Below are positions 47,491 through 59,658 of a stretch of 64,000 nucleotides of DNA, in pieces. The DNA is taken from assembly GCA_023055505.1 (NCBI GenBank), contig JALIRH010000002.1, positions 53,753,233-53,817,232 on the forward strand, given 5' to 3'. The stretch's first letter is position 1, and every line of letters starts with the position of its first letter. The stretch is from Callipepla californica brunnescens (Eukaryota > Chordata > Aves > Galliformes > Odontophoridae). Below the pieces are notes generated by a model, which saw only the letters and a program-made list of their open reading frames with translations, was not told the origin of the DNA and ran no database searches. The position numbers and the translations under genes are program-made.

Positions 47491-49119
47491 GGGACATCCC
47501 GCTTAAGCAATTAGCAGTAAATAATGCCAATGCGGACTGTCGGAAGGGTTTACAGTCCTTAAAGAATGTAGATCCATCCATCACTGACATGATCAAAGCC
47601 TCCAATGCATTTAAAGTGAGGGGTGATCTCAACCCTCGCTTCTCCACGCAGCCTACCAGGTGTGTGACACTTTTAGCATCAATGGGTACCCACTCTGGCC
47701 CATTGTTGCCCATTATTACTGGAAAGGCTTCCAAGACCATATCTTTCTCCAATAAACTAGATCTAATCAGACCCCGGTCTGTCAGTGCTTCCTTACCAGG
47801 GCCCCCTAAATGTAACCCCTGCTTCTCTGAATTACTGTTTGCACTATTGCTCCCACGTGTAACCAGAGGCGATAGGCCCCCCTGGATGCCGGGTACAGGC
47901 GGAGTCAGGAAGCTCCCCCCGCTAGCAGGTGTGGGCGGAGATGGCTAACCCCTTGGTGTAACTGGAGATGGCAAGCCCCGCCTCTCGTCTAATCCGGGCA
48001 GACCTTTAGTCTGGCCCATCCCCTTTGGGGCAGGAAGCTGGCCCCACCCACGTAAGTCCCTCACTCTTTCACTCCCCACGTCATCACCTTGAGTCCCCTG
48101 CGCCAAGGAACGTAACTTACGTAAGGATGAAGGATACACTGTTTCGTCTGCAAAGTCTATACATGGCGATGGACAGTAAATCAGTGGCTGCAGGCATCCA
48201 CTATCTTGTTCTTTTTCCTTTCTGTAAAGCAAGCAAAGGCGGTGACAGAGCTTTTATTTGAGGCAGAGGCGTTACAGAAAGAGATGTTACAGATTAGGGG
48301 GGGAATGAACTCACCCCTCCCGGCGACCGTTTAGGCTGAGGAATGCAGCCACCTCTAGTTCGAACGCTGGCGCGCCGGAAGGAAGAGAGCCCGAGAGGGG
48401 GGGGGGCAACCCGCGCAGGCTCTGAGCGGATCTGTGCTCCCGGAAGCACCTCCGGAAGCACAACCGAGAGGGAGAGAGCGAGAGGTCCGGTGGACCTGGG
48501 CTCCTCCGCTCCGCTCACTCAGATGCTCATTCACTGGTTCAGGCTGTGACCAGGCAATCCCACTACACTTTCTCAAGCTGGATGCGATCAGTTCTGCTGG
48601 TGCCATCTTCCCTTCAGCCACTGGCAGTGATACAGTCGGTTCAGCTGGCACTGTCTTGTCCACAGCCACCTTCCATGGTGTAGTCGATTCAGCCGGTGCT
48701 GTAGTTTCTCAGTTCCTGCGATTAACAACTGCTCACGGGCTCCCACCACCTCCACCACCCCCACCGGGGCCTCCCAGGTCTGGTTTCTCTGGAGTCTCGC
48801 CCCTGCTCGCCTTACTGAGTCCCAGAAGCTGCCGAGCCTCCATCACTAGCTTTCCTTCCTCTCTAACAGCTTTTAGTGCATCTAGTATCAGTCCCCATGT
48901 TTTTAGCTCAGCCTCTCCCTTCTGAGCACTCATAACATGTTGTGCAAGTGCAGCGGTGAGATCATCCCACCTCCGGTGGTTGAGAATCTCTTGGGTGACC
49001 TTAACCTCCCCCTCCTGCTCTAACCGGGAGATAACTGCAGCTATCTCCTTCTCAGAAGGAGCATTCTCGACAAAGTAATCCTCACACAGCTGGAGTATTA
49101 CCTTAATTAGCATTTCCAT
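47491..49119 (-). pseudogene. gag: Endogenous retrovirus gag pseudogene, copy 6
   Basis: Matrix-like frame 49119-48733, capsid-like frame from 47752. Homopolymer of 10. Differs from earlier copies at GCTAGCAGGTG near 47928. Confidence 0.7.
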
Positions 49120-49412
49120 AATTCAGATGTCAGCTCAGCATCGTCACCCCGCTCTCGGCTGACTTTTCTCAGTAGATATTGACCCAGCACTCAGCGTCGT
49201 CACCCCGCTTTCGGCTGTCTTTTCTTAGTAGATATTGACCCGGTCCTCAGCATCGTCACCCCGCTCTCACGGACTTCGGGTCCCAGCTCAGCGCTGTCAC
49301 CCCGCTGCTTTCTGCTGGAGGGGAGGGAAAGAGAGAGAGAGAAAGAGAGAAGAGGGTAAGGGTTATGGTTCGGATTAGGTCTCCTTATACACTCCTCACA
49401 CGGGGTACCATT

Positions 49413-49651
49413 TGTTGCCACGTCTGGAGGCTGGTCCGCCCGGGCGAGCACAGCTTAAACCACACGACTGGACTCCGCTATGATGATGCAGAAAATGGCG
49501 AAAATGGCCTTTAATTAAGGCACAACAACTCCTAATATACTAATCTTTAGATTGTCTATGCCCCCTCAAGCTAGCATCACACATCATTCACAGAGCTTGG
49601 GGAAGTCCTGTTGCATTACACCTCGAGTCCCCGGACACGCCTACTACAACA
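49413..49651 (-). mobile_element. Retroviral LTR, copy 6
   Basis: Same length and termini as copy 1. Confidence 0.78.
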
Positions 49652-50232
49652 CTGACTTCTGTGGAGGGACTCAGATGGAGGGCTGCTGAAAGCTGTCTCA
49701 GGAAAATACAGTTTTTATGTTGGCGATGTAAGATAGAAGGGGTATCGCTAAGTAAAATTCTCTAAACTCACCCTTACACAAGGCTTACAATAGCTGCCGG
49801 TGTATTGTGTTTTAAACTCTGGTTTCATTATGTTTCCAGGTTTTGACTGCAATAAAGGATCTTACAAAATTATTTTCATCTGTGCTGCACGTTTCCATTT
49901 ATAGGGACCATTGACATCCTGTGCTAATGTTGGGTACTACAGTCTTGTATGAAAGAGATTTAATTTTATTTCTTATCCTATATTGGTCGTCACATTAATA
50001 TCTGATGTGCATACTTCTATTCATGGTGTGTGATATTTTTTATAACTAAAGGGACATTTAGATACAAATAATTTCATTTGGGCCGTCAGTTGAAGTTGTA
50101 GTAGAAGTAATTTTTGGATGGGATCCCCTGGGGGACTGTCCTTGGAGACACAGAAATGGAACAGGTGCAGGTTCTCTACCTTGCCCTCGGTGAGCACTCC
50201 AGGGTCCTCTTGTGTCTGTGCCGTGCTTCAGC

Positions 50233-52104
50233 CTACTCGATGCTCAGGAAGGTGTCCAAGTCATCGAGCTGCACCCCAAGCCTCATCTCAGTGTTGAAGG
50301 TTTTTGTGCAGGAGGTGGTCAGCTTGATCTTGCAGGAGCTGAGGGAGGGCAGCACCGTCAGGCGGCAGTCACGCAACTGAGGCAGATAGCACCAAGCTGC
50401 TTGCACCAGGCACTGGAACCAGCGGGCAGTTTTCTCCCCATGCAGGTAGGAGCCCATGCAGAGGCTGTGGAGGAGGCTGGGCTCCTGTTTCCCGCTCAGC
50501 TCGTCCTGAGCGTGGTGCAGAAAGCACAGCATGTCCCCCATCAGCTGCTCCCTCTCGCAGCTGCACTCCAGCTCCACACGCACACAGCACTTCCTTGCCG
50601 AAATCTCCTCAGCATTGCCCAGCTCCAGGTGGAAGGTGTGCGCGGGGGAGGCCTCAGGGGCATGAGCAGGCTGTAGATAATGTTTTCTCTGGGGCTCCTT
50701 CCTTCATGGACACAACGGGCCACCCCGATGACCTGCTGTGGCCAGGGCATGAAGCTGTGGCAGGAGAGGCTTTGGCAGGCCCGCAGAACGTCCTCCACCA
50801 GCTGCTCCACGATTTGGCACCTGGCAGCCATGTATGGTGTCAGCCAAGCTCTGTCCAGGTCACACGTCTCATTGGAGTCGCTGTCTTCCTCTGCCTCACT
50901 GTCCTCCTCGTCCTCCCTTGGGAAGCTTTCCAACTTCTCTCTGCTCTCTGGCTTCCCTCTCCTTTTACTGAAGCACCAGCAAAGCCAGACGAGGAGGAGC
51001 CAGACGAGGAGGAGCCGAGACGAGGAAGAGCCCGGCAAAGGTGTGGAGGATCTAGACGAGGAGGAGCCCAGCAAAGGTGCGGCGGAGCCCAGCAAAAGCC
51101 TGGAGGAGCCCGACGAGGCAGAGCCCAGCAAAGGTGTGGAGAAGCCCAGCAAAAGCGTGGAGGAGTGCGACAAGGAGGAGCCCAGCAAAGGTGCAGAGCC
51201 CGGCGAAGAGGAGCCCGATGAGGAGGAGCCCAGCGAAGGCACAGAGCCCGACGACGAGGAACCCAATAAGAAGGAGCCAAGCAAAGGCACGGAGCCCAAC
51301 GAGAAGGAGCCCAGCAAAGCCGCAGAGCCCAGAAAATGTGCGGAGATTGACAAGGAGGAGCCCGACGAGGAGGAGCCCAACAAAAGCATGGAGCCCTTCG
51401 AGGAAGAGCCCAGAAACGGCGTGGAGCTTGACGAGGAGGAGCCCAGCAAAGGAATGGAGCCTGACGAGGAGTAGATTAATAAAGGTGCGGAATCCAACGA
51501 GAAGGAACCCAGCAAAGGTGAGGAGGAGCTCAGCAAAGGTGTGGAGCCCGATGATGAGGGGCCCGACGAGGAGGAGCCCGACGAGGAGGAGCCCAACAAT
51601 GAGGAACCCAGCAAAGGCGTGGAGCCAGACGATGAGGAACCCAGCAAAGGTGCAGAGCCCAACGAGGAGGAGCCCAGCAAAGGTGCGGAGGAGCCCAGCA
51701 AAGGCGCGGAGTCCGACGAGGATGAGCCCAGCAAAGACACGGAGGAGCCCAGCAAATATGCGGAGGAGCCCAGCTAAGGCACGGAGTCCGACGAGGAGGA
51801 GCCCAGCAAAGGCTCGGAGCCCAACGAGGAGGAGCCCAGCAAAGGCGTGGAGCCTGACGAGGAGGAGCCCGACAAGGAGAAGCCCCGCAAAGGCGCAGAG
51901 CTTCCAGAGTGTCAAGGCAGTGCTGGGCAGAGCTTCCTTGGCTGCCCCGCTCTGCTCCTCACTCCCTTGGTTTAGATACTTCAGCAGCTGTGCCATGGCC
52001 TGACACAGCTGGTGCTCACTGCTCTCTTGTACTTCCACTTCTAGAAGCTCAGGCTTCCGCAAGGTCCCCAGCAAAGCCAGGACAATGAAGATGGCCTGAG
52101 CTAT
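50233..52104 (-). pseudogene. ITPRIPL1: ITPRIPL1-like pseudogene, copy 6
   Basis: Short allele with private minisatellite substitutions near 51150. The common lesions are unchanged. Confidence 0.75.
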
Positions 52105-55100
52105 GGCCCTTAGGATGTGCGTGCTGCACTCACCAAAGACCAACTGGGGAGTGGGGCTGCAGCACTGCCCCTTTTATAGTGTCCTGACACACCCCTCATT
52201 GTGACTGTCCTGCTGATGTCACAGTACCGCAGTCGCATCACTGCGCTCCTCCACTCTCATCACTACTCAAACAGTTAATGTCAAAACTTAGCATAGAGTG
52301 CAGCAGATGAGATTCTAGATTAATGCAATTCTACTTCGTTCCATGAAAAAGGGAAGAAAAGCAAAAGGAATTGCAACTGATATAGAAACTCTGTGGGAAG
52401 CTTTTGAGGGCAGGCCTGCCTAGAAAGATGCCCATTTTATTCATTAGCCTCAATTCCAATTATATCGTATTATATTGTGCTATTTTGCTTTCTGATATCT
52501 TATTTAGTAAATTAGCTTTCCTCCTCAGATTGTTGCTGCTCTTTTGTTCCTAGGCCCATCTCCCTTCTCCTTTTTTCCCCTTTCCCCCTTCCCTGGCGTG
52601 TGGGCCTGTGGGTCCCCTGCCTCAATTGTCACAGTACTGGGTCAGACTGTCCCGCAAATCACTGACAAGATATTAAGAAAAGTGGCAGAGAGGGTTCCAA
52701 CCTTGATCCTCATTTTGATGCTCTGTCCGACATTTCTCCAGCTCTGGTCCTGAGAGGAGCAGTCAGCAGCAGGCTGGCCATTCCCCCTCCCCATCTCACT
52801 CTGGATTTTACAGACCTCTATCTTCCCTCCTCTGAGGCATCTCTGTCTGAAAAGCCTTAGTCCTTCTTTGGACCTTCCGTAGTCTGTCATACACTGTTTG
52901 AGGTTAGGGGCGTCAGAACTGTGCTTAAGAACTGCACGCTGTAGGTTTTAGATGGTGACAATTTTTCTGTTTCTTCTCTATTTCTTCTCTAATTAGTTCA
53001 ATTTGTATATGACTGTCAAGGAGGAGTCTGAGCTGATTTTGTCATAGAACTGACAGTTGCGGCACCACGTTCTCATTCCTGCATCCCGATATTGAGCTCA
53101 GAACCCAGCATTTTGTATGTAAAGCCAGGATTGTTTTTCCAGGGGTGCATCCCTCCACATTAATTTTGCTGCGTTTCATCTATCACTTTGATTGCTCAGT
53201 CACTGAAACATGGGAGGTCCATCTACAGATCTTCACCGGTGGTCCTCATCTTTTCTGTCTTGCCTTAGCACTGACCATAAGAAGCCCCTTTCCTCTTTTC
53301 CCAGCTTAATTATGAATCTGTTGAACAGACAGGATCCCCCGGTGAGCTGACTCCACTGTGCAAACTTTGACCGCTTACTTCAGCTTCCCTCTTCTCTGCA
53401 TTTTAGCCAATTAGTTATGTATGCAAAGTTGTTTTCACTGATCTTTTTTCAGCTTCCATAAATGGAAGTATTGTTGACTTCTGTGGAGGGACTCAGATGG
53501 AGGGCTGCTGAAAGCTGTCTCAGGAAAATACAGTTTGTATGTTGGCGATGTAAGATAGAAGGGGTATCGCTAAGTAAAATTCTCTAAACTCACCCTTACA
53601 CAAGGCTTACAATAGCTGCCGGTGTGTTGTGTTTTAAACTCTGGTTTCACTATGTTTCCAGGTTTTGGTTGCAATAAAGGATCTTACAAAATTATTTTCA
53701 TCTGTGCTGCACGTTTCCATTTATAGGGACCATTGACATCCTGTGCTAATGTTGGGTACTACAGTCTTGTATGAAAGAGATCTAATTTTATTTCTTATCC
53801 TATATTGGTCGTCACATTAATATCTGATGTGCATACTTCTATTCATGGTGTGTAATATTTTTTATACCTAAAGGGACATTTAGATACAAATAATAAATGT
53901 GCGTGGCTATTGCTCAGAATCTTATAAGAGCTGCATCAAGAATCACATTTGAAGTGCTGATATTTCCAGCAACAACAGCTGTGTTGTAAGCCCACTGGAT
54001 ACGTTGACAAGATCAAATTTTGATAGGGAAATAGGTATGACAATTATTTGTAATAAAAGCAGAGAGGGAGACGGGCATTAACAAGCCTGGAGACCAGCAG
54101 TTGGGAGAACAGTGTGTCACGCTCCAATACAGAGGAGGGAGACGAGGTTCTTTAAGATTATGTGTATACCCAGCGTGAGATTAAGAAGCAACGGTTCAAA
54201 TGTTGGTCCGACCAGTTTATTACCAATATTGGCCAGGGATAATAGGGAAGGGGGAGGCGGACACTGTTAAGGGTGACGGGGAAGGGAAGGCGAGCGATAG
54301 GAAAGATAGGAAAGAAGCAAGGGTTTGTACAACGCAGGGAAAGTCACCATCCAGGATCCTAGGAGCGGTCCGGTTGCAAGCGGCTCCGACGGTCCGAGGC
54401 CGAAGACTAGGGCAGGCAGAAGCGGGGAGAACAGCAGCAGCAGCGGAGCAGCCTTGAGCAGCAAGCAGTTGTCCGGAGAAGCGGCACCGGGTCGGCACAG
54501 GAGAAGCGGCACGGGGTCAGCCCAGGAACAGCAGCAGCCAGCACCGGAGAAGCAGAGAGGGGTCAACCCCGAGAGTGAGAGCAGCGAACAGGGATCAGCT
54601 CGTGAGGTCTCTCCTAAGAGAAGACCTCTTCAGGCAGCAGCAGTGATCAGCTCGGGTAGTCCCTCCGAAGAGAAACTCCAGCTTCGAGAAATTCCCTCGC
54701 AGAGAAAATCGCACATCTTCGTGGCTGCAGGACCCCTATTTTATCTTCCAGATTCCTCCAGTCTACGTGACAAATCCCATGCTGCGAGCGTCTCCTGAGA
54801 TGGCTGTCTCCCCACGGAGATGAGCACCAAACAAAAGAATGTTCAGCGGCCATCGCTGCCAGTGTCTCCTGAGATGGCTATCTCCCTACGGAGATGAGTA
54901 CCAAACAAAAGAGTGTTTAGCGGCCATTGAGGTGCCGCTTATCTCTCTTTCGTTGCCCCAGGACATGTTCATCAGCAAACTTTGAGTCAATGGCATCCGA
55001 ATAGTCTCTTACACAGTGCTATTTATAGCCAGCTGTACCTTCTGGGAGTTGTCCCGATGGCCTTGTGTTCAGTGACCAGGTGCTACTGCACCGCAGCACA

Positions 55101-56879
55101 GAGTTGCAGTGGATGTTAGACCTGGTGCTCCGCTCTTAAACACAAAGAAATGAAGTATTTACACAATCTTTTCTTTCCCTCTTCCTCTGGAGTTCAAGCT
55201 TCATTAACGTGGCACTGGATTTTACATCTCTCCCTCGTTCCCTTGATTTGCTGCTGCAATGGGCAGGAATCAGGCTCAAACTGTGTGCCAGATCTTACAG
55301 ATCCTGGAGGAGATGTTAAGTGCCATGTTAAACCTGGGAGGTTCCTATAAAGTGTTTCCATAGGACACCAAGTTAATTCCAGATTCACAGGTCATAAACA
55401 TGCAGCTGAGGAAGCCTTGGCTCTGCAGCCATGGCCGTGCTGATGGTTTCCAGGTGGTCATGTTAGGGCTGCTCTGAGCCACGTGCCCGTATCCCAGGCA
55501 CAGGGGACACTGATGGCACTCAGGCAGATGTCCTTTAACCTCCACCATTTTCTAACCAGGCATTTCCCAAGTACATTTTGTTAGGATTCCTTCTGGGGAA
55601 AGCGTCATGTCTGTTCAGGCAGCGACAGTTACAGTGGGAGTAAAGATCACCTCTGATTTTGGTGATCTGTTAGGCATCTGGTAATCCACAAAATTCTCAG
55701 TGGTTTTTACTTTCAGCCATTTTGTTGGCAAAAGTCTTTTACACAGAGATATTAATACTCAGATTTTCATCATTACACGTCTGCTTTTGTTGGACGATTT
55801 TGCTGTTAACGCTGAATGCATGCTGTTAAAGATTGTCACTTACTGAATCCACGGATGTTGCAGCATATTGTCTCTTCCATAATTTCTACATCTTCAAGCA
55901 ATGCAAGCGAACAGCAGATTTCTTTTTCTTCTGCTCCTGTTTGGTATCTGGTGGCGTTGTATGTGACAACCTGTTGTCTCTCACCACTAGGAGTCCTTGC
56001 TAATTCCATTCAGTCTGATTGCCGAAAGAGAAGCAAGTTCAATATCTTCATGCTGTGCAATTTTTCAGATTTTTCAGCAATGTTTGCAGCTTTTGCCCAA
56101 AAGAAGATTTCCCCAGAGGCAGCAATGAGTAACTGTCAGCAGTGCTATTAATAACTGCATGCAAGAATTGATCTTGGAGCGGCTATGAAGTGGCTGCGCT
56201 GTTATATGCAGGAGCAGCTCATTCAAAGCTGATGCACTTGGAGGTGGTTCTTTGGCCAAATGCAGTAGGAAGGAAGCCACGCAGCCTGTCTTGAACGGCA
56301 TGTGTCTTTCAGGTGTCGGAAAAGGTTCCCCGTGGTCACTGTGGGGGAGAATACCCACACCACAAACATCACGCTAATGCCAACAGCGTGTCCAGGGAGG
56401 AATGCAGGTGATGGAGCATTTCAGGGTTGCACTGTGTGTAGGGGTTACTGCTGCCTGGCTGGGGCACCAAGAGGTTGGATCAGAAGTGCCATCAGCCCCA
56501 ATGCTGCTGTGCTGGTGCAGTGCCCCTGCTCCTTGTGGAGAAGCTGAGGCACCGAGGGAGATGGCTGTCAGCTCTTCAATTTCACTTGGGCCGTCAGCTA
56601 AAGACCTGTGTCAAGTTTCTTAAACACACCTATCGTTGCATTTGTGTATGCTAAAAGCTCTCTAGCTCTTAACCCTGCAGCCTGAACTTGTGGGAGTGTC
56701 ATACGTCTCCCCTTTCCTGTAAGACACAACACGCTCGTTCCATACAGAGGGTGATTCACATCGATTTCAGCAGCTGCTGCAACCTTGCCAACCATTCCGC
56801 TGACCACATAGTATACTGTACTAGTTTCAATATAATACCCATCAAATTCATGATATCATAGGGAAGAAAGGGTCTCAGC

Positions 56880-56915
56880 GCAGTCAAATGTTCTACCCCA
56901 CTGAGCTATATCCCC
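56880..56915 (-). pseudogene. tRNA-Cys 5' half, copy 6
   Basis: Identical by eye to copy 1. Confidence 0.8.
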
Positions 56916-58545
56916 GGGACATCCCGCTTAAGCAATTAGCAGTAAATAATGCCAATGCGGACTGTCGGAAGGGTTTACAGTCCTTAAAGAATGTAGATCC
57001 ATCCATCACTGACATGATCAAAGCCTCCAATGCATTTAAAGTGAGGGGTGATCTCAACCCTCGCTTCTCCACGCAGCCTACCAGGTGTGTGACACTTTTA
57101 GCATCAATGGGTACCCACTCTGGCCCATTGTTGCCCATTATTACTGGAAAGGCTTCCAAGACCATATCTTTCTCCAATAAACTAGATCTAATCAGACCCC
57201 GGTCTGTCAGTGCTTCCTTACCAGGGCCCCCTAAATGTAACCCCTGCTTCTCTGAATTACTGTTTGCACTATTGCTCCCACGTGTAACCAGAGGCGATAG
57301 GCCCCCCTGGATGCCGGGTACAGGCGGAGTCAGGAAGCTCCCCCCGCTAGCAGGTGTGGGCGGAGATGGCTAACCCCTTGGTGTAACTGGAGATGGCAAG
57401 CCCCGCCTCTCGTCTAATCCGGGCAGACCTTTAGTCTGGCCCATCCCCTTTGGGGCAGGAAGCTGGCCCCACCCACGTAAGTCCCTCACTCTTTCACTCC
57501 CCACGTCATCACCTTGAGTCCCCTGCGCCAAGGAACGTAACTTACGTAAGGATGAAGGATACACTGTTTCGTCTGCAAAGTCTATACATGGCGATGGACA
57601 GTAAATCAGTGGCTGCAGGCATCCACTATCTTGTTCTTTTTCCTTTCTGTAAAGCAAGCAAAGGCGGTGACAGAGCTTTTATTTGAGGCAGAGGCGTTAC
57701 AGAAAGAGATGTTACAGATTAGGGGGGGAATGAACTCACCCCTCCCGGCGACCGTTTAGGCTGAGGAATGCAGCCACCTCTAGTTCGAACGCTGGCGCGC
57801 CGGAAGGAAGAGAGCCCGAGAGGGGGGGGGGGCAACCCGCGCAGGCTCTGAGCGGATCTGTGCTCCCGGAAGCACCTCCGGAAGCACAACCGAGAGGGAG
57901 AGAGCGAGAGGTCCGGTGGACCTGGGCTCCTCCGCTCCGCTCACTCAGATGCTCATTCACTGGTTCAGGCTGTGACCAGGCAATCCCACTACACTTTCTC
58001 AAGCTGGATGCGATCAGTTCTGCTGGTGCCATCTTCCCTTCAGCCACTGGCAGTGATACAGTCGGTTCAGCTGGCACTGTCTTGTCCACAGCCACCTTCC
58101 ATGGTGTAGTCGATTCAGCCGGTGCTGTAGTTTCTCAGTTCCTGCGATTAACAACTGCTCACGGGCTCCCACCACCTCCACCACCCCCACCGGGGCCTCC
58201 CAGGTCTGGTTTCTCTGGAGTCTCGCCCCTGCTCGCCTTACTGAGTCCCAGAAGCTGCCGAGCCTCCATCACTAGCTTTCCTTCCTCTCTAACAGCTTTT
58301 AGTGCATCTAGTATCAGTCCCCATGTTTTTAGCTCAGCCTCTCCCTTCTGAGCACTCATAACATGTTGTGCAAGTGCAGCGGTGAGATCATCCCACCTCC
58401 GGTGGTTGAGAATCTCTTGGGTGACCTTAACCTCCCCCTCCTGCTCTAACCGGGAGATAACTGCAGCTATCTCCTTCTCAGAAGGAGCATTCTCGACAAA
58501 GTAATCCTCACACAGCTGGAGTATTACCTTAATTAGCATTTCCAT
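56916..58545 (-). pseudogene. gag: Endogenous retrovirus gag pseudogene, copy 7
   Basis: Matrix-like frame 58545-58159, capsid-like frame from 57177. Homopolymer of 11, so the linker frame is as in copy 4. Confidence 0.7.
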
Positions 58546-58838
58546 AATTCAGATGTCAGCTCAGCATCGTCACCCCGCTCTCGGCTGACTTTTCTCAGTA
58601 GATATTGACCCAGCACTCAGCGTCGTCACCCCGCTTTCGGCTGTCTTTTCTTAGTAGATATTGACCCGGTCCTCAGCATCGTCACCCCGCTCTCACGGAC
58701 TTCGGGTCCCAGCTCAGCGCTGTCACCCCGCTGCTTTCTGCTGGAGGGGAGGGAAAGAGAGAGAGAGAAAGAGAGAAGAGGGTAAGGGTTATGGTTCGGA
58801 TTAGGTCTCCTTATACACTCCTCACACGGGGTACCATT

Positions 58839-59077
58839 TGTTGCCACGTCTGGAGGCTGGTCCGCCCGGGCGAGCACAGCTTAAACCACACGACTGGACT
58901 CCGCTATGATGATGCAGAAAATGGCGAAAATGGCCTTTAATTAAGGCACAACAACTCCTAATATACTAATCTTTAGATTGTCTATGCCCCCTCAAGCTAG
59001 CATCACACATCATTCACAGAGCTTGGGGAAGTCCTGTTGCATTACACCTCGAGTCCCCGGACACGCCTACTACAACA
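58839..59077 (-). mobile_element. Retroviral LTR, copy 7
   Basis: Same length and termini. The adjoining direct repeat A carries the G at 59141. Confidence 0.78.
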
Positions 59078-59658
59078 CTGACTTCTGTGGAGGGACTCAG
59101 ATGGAGGGCTGCTGAAAGCTGTCTCAGGAAAATACAGTTTGTATGTTGGCGATGTAAGATAGAAGGGGTATCGCTAAGTAAAATTCTCTAAACTCACCCT
59201 TACACAAGGCTTACAATAGCTGCCGGTGTATTGTGTTTTAAACTCTGGTTTCATTATGTTTCCAGGTTTTGACTGCAATAAAGGATCTTACAAAATTATT
59301 TTCATCTGTGCTGCACGTTTCCATTTATAGGGACCATTGACATCCTGTGCTAATGTTGGGTACTACAGTCTTGTATGAAAGAGATTTAATTTTATTTCTT
59401 ATCCTATATTGGTCGTCACATTAATATCTGATGTGCATACTTCTATTCATGGTGTGTGATATTTTTTATAACTAAAGGGACATTTAGATACAAATAATTT
59501 CATTTGGGCCGTCAGTTGAAGTTGTAGTAGAAGTAATTTTTGGATGGGATCCCCTGGGGGACTGTCCTTGGAGACACAGAAATGGAACAGGTGCAGGTTC
59601 TCTACCTTGCCCTCGGTGAGCACTCCAGGGTCCTCTTGTGTCTGTGCCGTGCTTCAGC

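Larger units (their letters stand above)
38226..47650. repeat. Macrosatellite unit 5 (9425 bp)
   Basis: Short minisatellite allele, G run of 10. In direct repeat A it carries G at 40290, the base normally found in direct repeat B. Its last 500 bp carry two changes in the short open frame at 47173-47382 that are shared with unit 6. Confidence 0.97.
47651..57075. repeat. Macrosatellite unit 6 (9425 bp)
   Basis: Short minisatellite allele. GCTAGCAGGTG near 47928 replaces GCTAGCGGGTG and is shared with unit 7. There are private changes in the minisatellite (for example AGCAAAAGCGTGG near 51150) that alter the repeat but not its length. Confidence 0.97.
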